From: CAMPKL01 sp963817465
GTDB lineage: Bacteria > Acidobacteriota > Terriglobia > Bryobacterales > UBA6623
Length of the DNA: 64,000 nucleotides
Direction of reading: 5' to 3'
NCBI GenBank assembly: GCA_963817465.1
Contig: CAWFOP010000001.1
Location: 1-64,000 of the forward strand
The notes beneath the pieces are model-generated. The model did no database searches, was not told the origin of the DNA, and saw nothing but the letters and a program-made list of their open reading frames with translations. The position numbers and the translations under genes are program-made. Shown one piece after another: positions 8,233 through 18,464 of the stretch. How positions within the stretch are numbered: the first letter of the stretch is position 1; each line of letters starts with the position of its first letter.

Positions 8233-11200
8233 ATGCGTTACCATGTCCCGTTGACGCTGTTGGCCGCCTTGTTGGCGCCGACTCTCGCCGCATCCGCTGA
8301 AGTCCAATTCAACCGCGATATTCGGCCGATTCTGTCGAACAAGTGTTACCAGTGCCACGGGCCGGATGCGAAAAACCGGCTGAGCGGCCTGCGGCTCGAC
8401 ACGCCGGAAGGCGCGACGGCCGACCTGGGCGGGCGTCATGGGATCGTCCCCGGCGACCTCGACGACAGCGAAGTCTATCAGCGCATTACCGCAGAAGATC
8501 CGGCTCGGCGCATGCCGCCGTCCTACGCCGAGAAGAAGCTTACGGCGGACGAGATCGAGACGCTGAAGAGGTGGATCGGCGAAGGCGGGAAGTACCAGCG
8601 GCACTGGGCGTTCATCGCGCCGGAAAAGGCGCCGCTGCCCGAAGTTTCGCGGCCTGGATGGGGGGCGAATCCCATCGACCGATTTGTGCTGGCGCGGCTC
8701 GACAAAGAAGGCCTGGCGCCTTCGCCCGAAGCCGACCGCGCGACGCTGATTCGCCGGGTCGCGCTCGACTTGACGGGTATTCCGCCGACGCCGGAAGAGG
8801 TCGACGCGTTTGTAGGCGACCAAGCGCCCGACGCATACGAGCGACTCGTCGACCGGCTGCTCAGCTCGCCGCGGTATGGAGAGCGCATGGCGATTCGCTG
8901 GCTCGACGCGGCGCGCTACGCCGATACCAACGGATACCAGACCGATGCGCCGCGCATTCAATGGCGCTGGCGCGACTGGGTCATCGACGCATTCAATTCG
9001 AACAAGCCGTTCGACCGGTTCACCGTGGAGCAGCTCGCCGGCGACCTGCTGCCGCATGCGACGAAGGACCAGGTCATCGCCACCGGGTTCAATCGCAACC
9101 ATCGCGCCAACAGCGAGGGCGGCATCATTCCGGAAGAGTATCTGGTGGAGTATGTGGTGGACCGCGTCGATACGACGTCGACCGTGTGGTTGGGGCTGAC
9201 GGTGGGCTGCGCGCGCTGCCACGATCACAAATTCGACCCGATTACGCAGCGCGAGTTCTATCAGATTTTCGCTTATTTCGACAACATTCCGGAGCGCGGC
9301 CGGGTGTTCAAATACGGCAACACGCCGCCGATGATTACGGCGCCGACGGACGAGCAGAAACAGCGCCTGAGCGAGCTGGATGCGAGCTTGGAACGCTCCG
9401 AAGCGGACTTCAAGCGGTTGACTCCCCAGATTGTGAAGGCGCAGGCGAAGTGGGAGAAGAAAATCGCGGGCGCGAGCGACGAACGCTGGCAGCCGACGCG
9501 CGATCTCGTCGCGCACGTCGCGTTCGACGGCGAGGGCTTGAAATTCGACGGCGGGGAAGCCGCGTACGGCGAAGGGCGCGTGGGCCGGGGCGGGGAATTC
9601 GACGGCAAGCGCTATGTGAACTTCGGCGACGTCGCGAAGTTCGGCTACCAGGACCGCTTCACGGCGTCGGCTTGGATTCGGCCCGACGCCAAGAACGGCG
9701 CCATCATCGCGCGCACCAAGCGCGAAGCGGGCGACAGCCAGGACCGCGGCTACGGCGGCTATGGCCTCTACCTGATCGACGGCAAGCTGCAGTTCAGCAT
9801 GATTACGCGTTGGCTCGACGACGGCCTGCGAGCGGAGACCGTGCAGGAGATTCCGCTGGGCGAGTGGCGCCACGTCGCGGTGACTTACGACGGCTCGCGT
9901 TTCGCCGCCGGCATTGAGTTTTACGTGGACGGCGTCAAGGTTGAGAAGAAAATCCTGCTCGACTTGATGAACCAGCAGACGGGCGTGAAGGAGCCCCTGC
10001 TGATCGGCGCGGGCGGCGGGCTGGAAGGGGCCTTCAAGGGGCGGATCGACGAGGCGCGAATTTACGACCGCGATCTGGATGAGGAGCATATGGCCATGCT
10101 CGCGGAGACCTGGGACGCTCGGCGATTTCGCCGCACTCGACCCAGCCAAGCGCAGCAAGCCGCGCCAGGACATGCTGCACCTGGCCTTCCTCGAAGAGCA
10201 TGCGCCCGAGGCTTTGCACGGAGCGTGGGACGCGCTCGAGCAGCATCGACGCGCGCGCGAGGATTACTACGACGGCCTGCCGACCGTAATGGTGATGCAG
10301 GAGAACGACGACGTCGCGGAGACGCACATCCTCAATCGCGGCGCCTACGACCAACCGCGCGAGCAGGTGACGCGGGGCGTCCCGGAAGTTCTGCCGGCGC
10401 TGCCGAAGGGCGCTCCGAACGACCGACTGGGCTTTGCCGAGTGGCTGGTCGATCCCAAGCATCCTTTGACGTCGCGCGTGGCGGTCAACCGCTTTTGGCA
10501 GATGCTGTTCGGCCGCGGCATCGTGAAGACGGTCGAGGATTTCGGCTCGCAAGGCGAATGGCCGACGCATCCGGAGATGCTCGACTGGCTCGCCGTGGAC
10601 TTTGTCGAGTCGGGTTGGGACGTCAAGGGCTTGATCAAGACGATCGTTACGAGCCAAACCTATCGCCAATCTTCCGAGGCGACGCCGGAGGCGATCGAGA
10701 GCGATCCCGACAACAAGCTGCTGGCGCGGGGACCGCGTGTGAGGCTGCCGGCGGAGATGTTGCGCGACCAGGCGCTGGCGATCTCCGGACTATTGGTCGA
10801 GGAGCTCGGCGGGCCTTCGGTGAAGCCCTATCAGCCGGCGGGCCTATGGGCCGAGCTGTCGGGCGGGCAAGATTATGAGCAGGATCACGGCGAAGGCCTC
10901 TATCGCCGGAGCTTGTACGCCTTCTGGAAGCGCACCTCGCCGCCGCCGTGGATGATGAACTTCGACTCCGCGGGCCGCGAGGCGTGTGAAGTGCGGCTCA
11001 CGCGCACGAACACGCCGTTGCAGGCTCTGAACCTGATGAACGATGTGACCTACGTCGAGTCCGCCCGGAAGATGGCGGAGCGGATGATGCACGAGGGCGG
11101 GGCGACGCCGGATGAGCGCATCGCATACGGCTTCAAGCTGGCGACGTCGCGAACTCCGGATGCGGGCGAGGCCGCGGTGCTGCGCGATAGCTTCGATCAT

Positions 11201-11359
11201 TACCTGGCGCGCTATCAGGCCGACCGCGGCGCCGCCGAGAAGCTGCTCGCGGAAGGTGAGTCGCCGCGCGACCAGTCGCTCGACCCGGTCGAGCAGGCGG
11301 GCTACGCCGCCGTGGCGAGCTTGATCTTGAATCTCGACGAGACGATCACGAAGGAGTAG
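8233..11359 (+). CDS. PSD1 / cytochrome C-like exported protein (DUF1549-LamG-DUF1553), frameshifted
   Basis: About 1040 residues once one extra base is removed. After a signal peptide (MRYHVPLTLLAALLAPTLAASA) comes a planctomycete-type cytochrome C domain with the heme motif in NKCYQCHG (CxxCH-like, glycine after the His). A DUF1549 region follows at about residues 130-340, with a second cysteine motif in GCARCHDHKFDP, then a LamG/concanavalin-like domain at about 430-610, then DUF1553 (about 740-1000). The frame is lost near 10112-10114: deleting one G of GGG restores reading into TLGDFAALDPAKR. Both halves are otherwise free of stops. It is followed after 5 bases by the DUF1501 gene, the usual partner. 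The pair acts outside the cytoplasm; the substrate is unknown. Confidence 0.85.
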
Positions 11360-11364
11360 ATGAG

Positions 11365-12831
11365 ATGAAGGACCGCTCAACTCCTGTCGCCGCTCCCGTT
11401 CGCGAGCGTATCGCTGCGATGACGCGCCGGCACTTTTTCGGCCGTTCGGCGACCGGCGTCGGCGTGGCGGCGCTTTCCGCGCTGCTGGGCGGGGACCTCG
11501 AGGCCAAGAGCACCGGCGGTTTGCCCGGCATGCCGCATTTCGCTCCGAAAGCCAAGCGCATCATTTATCTGTTCCAGTCGGGCGGGCCTTCGCAGATGGA
11601 CCTGTTCGACTACAAGCCGCACTTGGCCCAAGTCCGCGGAGAGGATCTGCCGGACTCGATTCGCAAGGGCCAGCGGCTGACGGGCATGACAGCGACTCAG
11701 GAAAGCTTTCCCGTGGCGCCCTCGGCCTTCAAGTTCGCGCAGCATGGAAAGTCGGGCGCCTGGGCCAGCGAGCTCGTGCCGCACACGGCCGAGATCGCCG
11801 ACAAGCTGACGTTCATCAAGTCGATGTACACCGAGCAGATCAACCATGATCCCGCGGTGACCTTCTTTCAGACCGGTTTCCAGCTCGCGGGCCGGCCCTC
11901 GATCGGCGCATGGCTGTCTTATGGGCTCGGCAGCGAGAGCGAAGATCTGCCGGCGTTCGTCGTGATGGTTTCGAGCGGCTCGGGGCGCAACGGTCAGCCG
12001 CTCTACGACCGGCTATGGGGCAGCGGATTCCTGCCGTCACGCTATCAAGGCGTCAAGTTTCGGTCGAACGCCGACCCGGTGCTGTACTTGTCGAACCCGA
12101 ACGGCTTCAGCCGCGATGATCGGCGGCGCTTCCTCGACGATCTCGGGCGGCTCAACCAGATGAAGCTGGACGACTACGGCGATCCGGAGATCGCGACGCG
12201 AATCTCCCAATATGAGATGGCGTTTCGCATGCAGTCTTCGGTGCCGGAGTTGACCGATCTCTCCGACGAATCGGAAGCGACGTTTGAGCTCTACGGCGAG
12301 GACTCACGCAAGCCGGGGACTTTCGCGGCGAACTGCCTGCTCGCCCGGCGGCTCGCCGAACGCGGCGTCCGCTTCATCCAATTGTTTCATCGCGGCTGGG
12401 ATCAGCACACCGAACTGCCCAAGGAGCTGCCGCAGCAGTGCGCCGACACGGATCAGGGCGCGGCGGCGCTGGTGCGCGACCTCGAGCGGCGCGGCATGCT
12501 CGACGAGACGCTGGTGGTGTGGGGCGGGGAATTCGGCCGCACCGTTTACAGCCAGGGAACGCTCACGGCGAGCGACTACGGACGCGACCACCATCCGCGC
12601 TGTTTCACCATCTGGATGGCCGGCGGAGGCGTGAAGCCGGGCGTCAGCTTGGGCGTGACGGACGACTACTGCTACAACATCGTAGAGAGGCCGGTGCATG
12701 TCCATGACTTGCACGCGACGATGCTGCATTGCTTAGGAATCGATCACAAGAAGCTCACCTATCGCTATCAGGGGCGCGATTTCCGTCTGACGGACGTGCA
12801 CGGCGAATTGGTCGACGAGGTCCTGACCTGA
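11365..12831 (+). CDS. DUF1501 exported protein (sulfatase-like fold)
   Basis: The 488-residue product has a Tat-like leader (RRHFFGRSATGVGVAALSAL at about residues 22-41) and then the DUF1501 core. Conserved parts include IIYLFQSGGPSQMDLFDYKP, the metal-site-like WGGEFGRT, and DYGRDHHPRCFTIWMAGGG near the C-terminus, a pattern related to the alkaline phosphatase/sulfatase superfamily. A good AAGGAG lies 8 bases before the ATG, inside the last codons of the PSD1 gene, so the genes are cotranscribed. PSD1 and DUF1501 proteins are found as neighbours in Planctomycetes, Verrucomicrobia and Bryobacterales. The reaction is not known. Confidence 0.9.
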   Translation: MKDRSTPVAAPVRERIAAMTRRHFFGRSATGVGVAALSALLGGDLEAKSTGGLPGMPHFAPKAKRIIYLFQSGGPSQMDLFDYKPHLAQVRGEDLPDSIRKGQRLTGMTATQESFPVAPSAFKFAQHGKSGAWASELVPHTAEIADKLTFIKSMYTEQINHDPAVTFFQTGFQLAGRPSIGAWLSYGLGSESEDLPAFVVMVSSGSGRNGQPLYDRLWGSGFLPSRYQGVKFRSNADPVLYLSNPNGFSRDDRRRFLDDLGRLNQMKLDDYGDPEIATRISQYEMAFRMQSSVPELTDLSDESEATFELYGEDSRKPGTFAANCLLARRLAERGVRFIQLFHRGWDQHTELPKELPQQCADTDQGAAALVRDLERRGMLDETLVVWGGEFGRTVYSQGTLTASDYGRDHHPRCFTIWMAGGGVKPGVSLGVTDDYCYNIVERPVHVHDLHATMLHCLGIDHKKLTYRYQGRDFRLTDVHGELVDEVLT

Positions 12832-13604
12832 GGTTCGCCTGTGGTCTCGGAGTTTTGGCAGTCCTGATCGCCGCCGGCGGATGCGGCCGAAACGGCGATT
12901 TGCCCCCAGCGATCCCTTACGCCGGTCCGGTGGAAAGCTCGTTGCCGCGTGGGGGGACGGGCCGCGGGGCCCAGACGGGAGACGGGGCCTCATCCACGGG
13001 GGAGATCGTAATCGCCGCCGATGCCGCAGCCTATCGAGAGGGCCTGACTCTGCGCGCCGACCGGCTTCGCGAGCAACTCGCTTCGGCTACCGGTTCGGAA
13101 GCGGTCAAGCTAAGGCGCAGGCTTGCGATCGTGGAGGACGCCGCCGCCAAGGAGAACTTCGATATCTCCTTCACGAGCCACCGCAGAAAGCTGGTTGACG
13201 CCGAATCGGCGTTGACGGTGTTTCTTGTTCGATTCGCTCCGGGCGAGCGTTGGGAGGCGCAATACGCGCTTCGAACGGGAGACTTAGAACTCGTCGCCGC
13301 AGCTGTGCGAGACGCCGCGGCCGGCGTCCAGGATCACAAGGAAGCGGCCAACAACGCCGCGGCCGAAGTGTTGATCCGCCTGGGAAACCTCGCCGCGGCC
13401 GGCTTTGCGTTTGACCTGAGCGAGCGGCTGTTGCGGTCCGGAATCACGCAATTCAGGGAGAAGGCCGTTCAAGCCCGGGCGCTCGCCGCTCTGGCCGAGA
13501 TGCTGCGGACCGACGACCGTATGCGGGAAGCGAATGAAGTCGAGGACCGCCAGGCCGAAGTGCTCCGGCAGCAGTCCGACACGCCCCTCACACAAGGCCG
13601 CTAG
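12828..13604 (+). CDS. Putative lipoprotein, unknown function (CTG start proposed)
   Basis: The frame encodes a hydrophobic segment ending in a lipobox-like stretch (LAVLIAAGGC), a Gly/Pro-rich linker, and an alpha-helical region with Leu/Ala/Arg-rich repeats (EVLIRLGNLAAAGFAFDLSE, AVQARALAALAEMLRTDD) reminiscent of TPR-like helices. The best start is CTG at 12828, overlapping the DUF1501 stop as CTGA with GAGG 7 bases upstream. No ATG, GTG or TTG gives a full signal peptide, so the start is uncertain. The gene ends in a CTAG shared with the opposite-strand YHS gene. I recognise no family. Confidence 0.6.
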   Translation: MRFACGLGVLAVLIAAGGCGRNGDLPPAIPYAGPVESSLPRGGTGRGAQTGDGASSTGEIVIAADAAAYREGLTLRADRLREQLASATGSEAVKLRRRLAIVEDAAAKENFDISFTSHRRKLVDAESALTVFLVRFAPGERWEAQYALRTGDLELVAAAVRDAAAGVQDHKEAANNAAAEVLIRLGNLAAAGFAFDLSERLLRSGITQFREKAVQARALAALAEMLRTDDRMREANEVEDRQAEVLRQQSDTPLTQGR

Positions 13605-14040
13605 TCGCCGACCTTGAAGGCTTTGTCGAACGCTTCGTCGCTGAACAGCTTCTCGATCTTGGCGTCGTCGTTGGCTAGCTTGTCGATTTCGTCCTTGCAA
13701 CTCGCGCAGCAGAACTTCACGGTCGAGCCGGCGATCTTCGCGGTAACGCCGTCGCTGACCGGCTCGCCCGTCAACGGGCATGCGATCTGCTTGGCTTGGC
13801 CGGTCACGAAGAGCTGGAAATTCGCCTTGGCCGCGTATTGGGAGGGATTCGCCTTGAACGCCTCCGGGCACCCGTCGCAGCAGAAGTACACTTTGCCGCC
13901 TTTGTAGGGTACGGACATGCCGGCGAGGGCGGGCCCGTCGCCGACCGGGCACTTGGCCCCGTTCAGATCCGACTTCGCCCCAGAGCATGGCTGACCGCGA
14001 GCAAAAGGGCGGCGGATGTGATCGCGATTCGCAGCTTCAT
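13601..14040 (-). CDS. Secreted tandem YHS/TRASH-like metal-binding protein, frameshifted
   Basis: The ATG at 14040 has a strong AGGAGA 8 bases upstream and starts a clean signal peptide (MKLRIAITSAALLLAVSHAL). The frame then hits a stop, but adding one C to the CCCC run at 13978-13981 joins it to a frame with two successive metal-binding-like units: KCPVGDG..VYFCCDGCPEAF and IACPLTGEPV..VKFCCASCKDEI. Each pairs a CP motif with a CCxxC motif, as in YHS/TRASH domains. The corrected protein is about 146 residues and periplasmic. A role in metal (copper or iron) handling is inferred from the motif. It sits between exported heme-type proteins. Confidence 0.75.
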
Positions 14041-14200
14041 CAGAGATTCTCCTCTCACTATTCTAGTGGCTTGGATTGTCTGAGGACATGCAACATCCGC
14101 AACGCGCCGGGCGGCGAAGTGACTCGACGCTCTACTGACAGCGAGCAGTTGTCGAGCCAAACTCCCGTCAGGCGGCGGTCAGGCCTCATAATGTGACTTC

Positions 14201-17200
14201 GTGAAATCGACCGCTTTTTCGATTGTGATCGCGGCCGCGCTGTGCGCTTGCGGCTCGAGCGGGCCGGAGAGAGGCCCGTACGACACGGATCCCACTGAGC
14301 CGGAGGCCGCGGTGAAGACCTTCGAGCCGGTCGACGGCTTTCATGTCGAGTTGTTCGCGGCCGAGCCCAACGTCGTCGACCCGGTCGAGATTTGCTTCGA
14401 CGAGAACGGCGGCGTCTACGTCGCCGAGATGCTCGACTATCCGTTCGATCCGGAGTCGGGCGAGCAGCCGCGGAGCCGCATCCGCTTCCTCGAAGACACC
14501 GACCACGACGGCCGCGTCGACAAGGCGACGATCTTCGCGGATCATCTGCTCCAGGTCACCAGCGTTTTCCCTTGGAAGGGAGGCGTCTTCGCGGCTTCGG
14601 CGCCGCGGATCTTGTACTTGAAGGACGACGACGGAGATCACGTCGCCGACACGCAGGAGGTTTGGTATCAGGGCTTCGACACCGACGTGTCGTCCGAATC
14701 GCGCATCACGAATTTCCGCCTGGGGCTCGACAACTGGATTTACGCCGCCAACAACGGCAGGCCGGGCGAGATCACTTCGCCGAAGTTTCCTGAAAAGCCG
14801 CCGCTGATCGTTCGCGGCTACGACTTCCGCTTCAATCCGGTGAGCGGCGAATTTGCCGCGGCGGCCGGGCCGACTCAGTTCGGCATGTCGTTCAACCAGT
14901 GGGGCGACCGTTTTGTCACGCAGAATACGGTCCACCTGCGGCACGCCGTCCTGCCAGCGCGGTATTTGTTGAGGAACCCGTTGTTCACGCCGCCCTCGAT
15001 GCTGGAGTATGTTCCTGACGACGACCCGAACAACAGCAAAGTGTATCCCCTGACTCAGCCGCAAGAGTGGCGGGTGGAGCGCACCGAAGTTCGCCAGGAG
15101 CGCTACGACGAGACGCAGCCGGGGCGAGTGGAGCGCGTCGGCGGACACTTCACCGCAGCCACCGGCACGACCGTCTATCTGGGCGACGCCTTCGGACCGG
15201 ACTACTACGGCAACGTCTTCGTCGCGGACGTCAACGGCGGCCTCGTGCATCGGGAGGTTCTCTCCGACGACGGCGTTTCGTATCGCTCCCAGCCGCGCCC
15301 GCAAGGGAAGGAATTCCTGGCCTCGCACGACGAGTGGCATCGCCCGGCGAACCTCGCCAACGCCCCGGACGGCAACTTGTATCTGCTCGACTTCTATCGC
15401 GAGTACATCGAGGAGCCGGCGTCGATCCCCGAGACGATCAAGGAACGGCTGCACCTGGATTTCTATCGCGGCAACGATCGCGGGCGTATCTGGCGGATCG
15501 TCCCGGACCGGCCCGCTGTCAAACGCGGCCTGGATGTCTCGCTCGGCCAGGCGAGCACGGCCGAACTGGTCGCGTTGCTCGGCCATGCGAACGGCTGGCA
15601 TCGCACGACCGCCCAGCGGCTGCTGCTGGAGCGGCGTGACCCGTCGTCGGCGCCGCCGCTGCGGAAGTTGACGTCGGAAGCGGAGCGCGCCGAAGTTCGC
15701 CTGCTGGCCTTATGGGCGCTCGAAGGCGTCGGCGCGCTGGAGCCGGCTGACGTGAAGCGCGCGATCGGGGACCAGGACGCTCATGTGCGACGAGACGGAG
15801 TGCGATTGGCGGAGCGGTTCTCGGGAGAGCCGGCCGCCGAGATCGTCGGCGTTATCGGTGATGCGGACCCGAAAGTCCGCTTTCAAGTCGCTTTGAGTCT
15901 CGGCGCCCTGCCGGGTCCGGAGCGCGCGATCGCGACCATGGCGGCGAACGAGTCCGACGACGAGTGGATGCGCGCCGCCCTGCTCAGCTCGGTGGGCGTG
16001 CGGCCGCTCGAGGTCTTCAAGCGGCTCAACCTGTCTCACGCCGATTTTTTCGCGACCGCGACGGAGGGTCGCCGCGAGTTTGTTAGCGGGCTCGGACGGC
16101 TGCTTGGAGCGGAAGCCGACCCGAACCGCATTTTCTTCTTCTTGCAAGGGGCGGTCTCGAGCCCCAAGGTCGCTAAGCCGGAATGGCTCACCGCCGCGAT
16201 GGCCGGCCTCTCGGAGGGGTTGAGCCTCAGCGGCAAGCGCGGCCTGCGGTTGCCGACGGGCGAGGCGCTGGCGGCGCGATTGATGAGCAATGACGATCCG
16301 CGGGTGCAAGACGCCGCACTCGAGCTCGCGCAGTACCTTTCGCTTCCGGGCATGGTGCGCGACGCACGCGCCGCGGCCGCGGCCGACGATATCAGCGTCG
16401 AGCGTCGCGTGCGGGCCGTTCGTTTTCTGCGGGGCGATCGCTTCGCTTCGGCTGAGCCTGTCCTGCGAGAGATCCTGTCGTCCTCTTCCGCCGGCGAGTT
16501 GCAGGCCGCCGCTGTCGAGACCCTCGGCGGTTTCGACGAGCCCAAGGCGGCTGAGACGATCCTGTCGGGTTGGCAAGGATACTCGCCGCAGGCGCGAGAA
16601 CGCGTCTTCGCCGTGCTGCTGCGGCGCAAGGCAGGCGTCTCCGCCTTGCTCGACGCCGTGGAATCCGGGGCCGTCGCAAGCGGCCATGTCGACCCGCTGA
16701 CGCGCATTCGGCTGACGGAATATCCCGACGCCGCTCTGGCGGCGCGCGCCGCGAAGCTGTTCGACAGCGGCAAGAGCGATCGCGCCCAGGTGGTCGCGCA
16801 ATACCGCGATGCTCTTGATCTGCCCGCTGACGCCGAGCGCGGCAAAAAAGCCTTCGACGACAACTGCGCCAAGTGCCACGTCGCACAACACGGCCGCAGC
16901 CGTTTGGGTCCTGATCTATCGGGGGTCAACAACAAGCCGCGCGAGGTGCTGCTGACGCACATCCTCGACCCGAGCCTCGAGATCGAGGCCTCGTACGCGA
17001 ACTACATCGTGATCGACCGCGACGGCCAGGTCTACGACGGCTTACTTTCCGCCGAGACGCCCGCCGCCGTCACGCTGCGCAACGAGCTGGAAGACGTGAC
17101 GATCTTGCGCGACCGCATCGAAGAGATGCGCGTCTCGGCCGTCTCGCTGATGCCCGAGGGCTTCGAGAACGACCTGTCGCGCCAACAGCTCGCCGACATC

Positions 17201-17227
17201 ATCGCTTATCTGAGAGCAGGTCTTTGA
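14201..17227 (+). CDS. PVC-type heme-binding CxxCH protein with beta-propeller dehydrogenase-like domain and HEAT-like repeats
   Basis: A 1008-residue lipoprotein (signal ending AAALCAC) begins at GTG 14201. Residues about 40-440 form a membrane-bound dehydrogenase-like beta-propeller (FEPVDGFHVELFAAEPNVVD, DENGGVYVAEMLDY, a Ca-site-like DTDHDGRVD and DDDGDHVAD). Residues about 450-850 are helical repeats of HEAT type. The C-terminal about 130 residues hold a cytochrome c-like domain with the heme motif NCAKCH, ending QQLADIIAYLRAGL. This order matches PVC-type CxxCH proteins of Planctomycetes and Bryobacterales. It is expected to oxidise an unknown, perhaps sugar-like, substrate in the periplasm. 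It ends 1 base before the next gene. Confidence 0.9.
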   Translation: MKSTAFSIVIAAALCACGSSGPERGPYDTDPTEPEAAVKTFEPVDGFHVELFAAEPNVVDPVEICFDENGGVYVAEMLDYPFDPESGEQPRSRIRFLEDTDHDGRVDKATIFADHLLQVTSVFPWKGGVFAASAPRILYLKDDDGDHVADTQEVWYQGFDTDVSSESRITNFRLGLDNWIYAANNGRPGEITSPKFPEKPPLIVRGYDFRFNPVSGEFAAAAGPTQFGMSFNQWGDRFVTQNTVHLRHAVLPARYLLRNPLFTPPSMLEYVPDDDPNNSKVYPLTQPQEWRVERTEVRQERYDETQPGRVERVGGHFTAATGTTVYLGDAFGPDYYGNVFVADVNGGLVHREVLSDDGVSYRSQPRPQGKEFLASHDEWHRPANLANAPDGNLYLLDFYREYIEEPASIPETIKERLHLDFYRGNDRGRIWRIVPDRPAVKRGLDVSLGQASTAELVALLGHANGWHRTTAQRLLLERRDPSSAPPLRKLTSEAERAEVRLLALWALEGVGALEPADVKRAIGDQDAHVRRDGVRLAERFSGEPAAEIVGVIGDADPKVRFQVALSLGALPGPERAIATMAANESDDEWMRAALLSSVGVRPLEVFKRLNLSHADFFATATEGRREFVSGLGRLLGAEADPNRIFFFLQGAVSSPKVAKPEWLTAAMAGLSEGLSLSGKRGLRLPTGEALAARLMSNDDPRVQDAALELAQYLSLPGMVRDARAAAAADDISVERRVRAVRFLRGDRFASAEPVLREILSSSSAGELQAAAVETLGGFDEPKAAETILSGWQGYSPQARERVFAVLLRRKAGVSALLDAVESGAVASGHVDPLTRIRLTEYPDAALAARAAKLFDSGKSDRAQVVAQYRDALDLPADAERGKKAFDDNCAKCHVAQHGRSRLGPDLSGVNNKPREVLLTHILDPSLEIEASYANYIVIDRDGQVYDGLLSAETPAAVTLRNELEDVTILRDRIEEMRVSAVSLMPEGFENDLSRQQLADIIAYLRAGL

Positions 17228-17228
17228 G

Positions 17229-18459
17229 ATGAAACGATCCATCTATCTCCTTGTCGGCCGCCATGATTCTCGCGGCCTCCGGCTCCGCTCAAGGATTGCA
17301 GCAGTCGACGCCCGGCAATGTCGGGATGTCGCTGGAGCGCTTGCAGCGCATCGACGGCGTCGTCGGAGGCTGGGTCAAAGAGAAGAAGTACGCCGGCGTC
17401 GCCGTCGCGGTCGCCCGACGGGGGCGCATCGCCTACTTCCGCACCTTCGGCGAGCGTGACGCCGAGGCGTCGAAGCCGGTGCAGATCGATACGATCTACC
17501 GCTTCTATTCGATGACCAAGCCGATCGCGTCGACGGCGGCGATGATTCTGCTCGAGGAGGGGAAGTTTCTGCTGGATGATCCGGTGTCGAAGTACATGCC
17601 GGAGTTCGCCGACCTGCAGGTGTTGGCGAGCGAAGACGGCGACGGCTCGAAGCTCGTTGCGGCCGAGCGGCAGGTGACGATCAAGGACCTGCTCACGCAC
17701 ACGTCCGGGCTCATCAACAGCAAGGCTTACGCGGCCAAGGGAGTTTTCGATCGGGATATCACGCTCGAGGAGATGCAGCATCGCCTCGCGGGCGTACCGT
17801 TGGCTCACCAGCCCGGGGCCGCTTGGCGCTACGGGCAGTCGATCAACGTGATTGGGCGTTTAATCGAGATCTGGTCGGGCAAGCCGTTCGACGAGTTCCT
17901 GAAGGAACGCATCTTCGAGCCGCTGCTCATGCCCGACACGGACTTTTACGTGCCGTCCAGCAAGATCGACCGCCTGGCGAAGGTGTATCAACTCAACGAC
18001 GCCGGCGTGGTCGAACCGGCTCCCTCGGATATCGACGACAGCGCCAAGCCGGCGTTCCTGTCGGGCGGCGGCGGTCTCTATTCGACGGCCGCCGACTATA
18101 TGCGCTTCTGCCAGATGCTGCTGAACAAGGGCGAGCTCGACGGAGCGCGCATCCTGTCGCCCAAGACGGTGGAGATCATGATGATGAACCACGTCGCCGA
18201 GGACGTGCTGCCGCCCAACGGACCGAACGGCCGCACGGGCTACGGCTTCGGCATCGGCGGCGCCGTGCTGATGGACGTCGCCAAGTCGAATCAACTGGCC
18301 TCAAAGGGCGAATTCAACTGGGGCGGCGCCGCGGGCACGTATTTTTGGATCGACCCGCAGGAGAAGCTGATCGGTTTGTTCTTGGTGCAGCGGCCGCCGT
18401 TCGTTCTCGGACCCGGGAAGACATTCAAAGACCTGGTTTATCAGGCTTTGGAGAACTAG
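17229..18459 (+). CDS. Serine hydrolase of the beta-lactamase/class C fold, frameshift in signal peptide
   Basis: The ATG at 17229 lies 1 base after the previous stop and starts MKRSIYL, but the main frame (open from TTG 17251) is one base off. Removing one base at 17248-17252 gives a continuous signal peptide MKRSIYLL-SAAMILAASGSAQG. The enzyme core has the SxxK motif in FYSMTKP, the Y-x-S/N equivalent in RYGQS and a late GGAAGTYFWIDP. These are hallmarks of penicillin-binding-protein-like esterases and D-aminopeptidases. The corrected length is about 409 residues. It probably hydrolyses an ester or peptide in the periplasm. Resistance to beta-lactams cannot be inferred. Confidence 0.85.
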
Positions 18460-18464
18460 CCGGT

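Noticed and set aside
10105..10125. Programmed ribosomal frameshifting in the PSD1 gene
   Set aside because: No slippery heptamer or downstream pseudoknot seen; a single extra G in GGG explains the break and similar indels occur elsewhere in the window.
8125..10173. 682-codon minus-strand open frame opposite the PSD1 gene
   Set aside because: High-GC shadow frame: Arg/Val/Ala-rich composition, no motif, while the plus strand encodes conserved PSD1 domains.
14186..15601. 471-codon minus-strand frame opposite the PVC-type gene
   Set aside because: Shadow of the conserved plus-strand gene; composition atypical and no domain seen.
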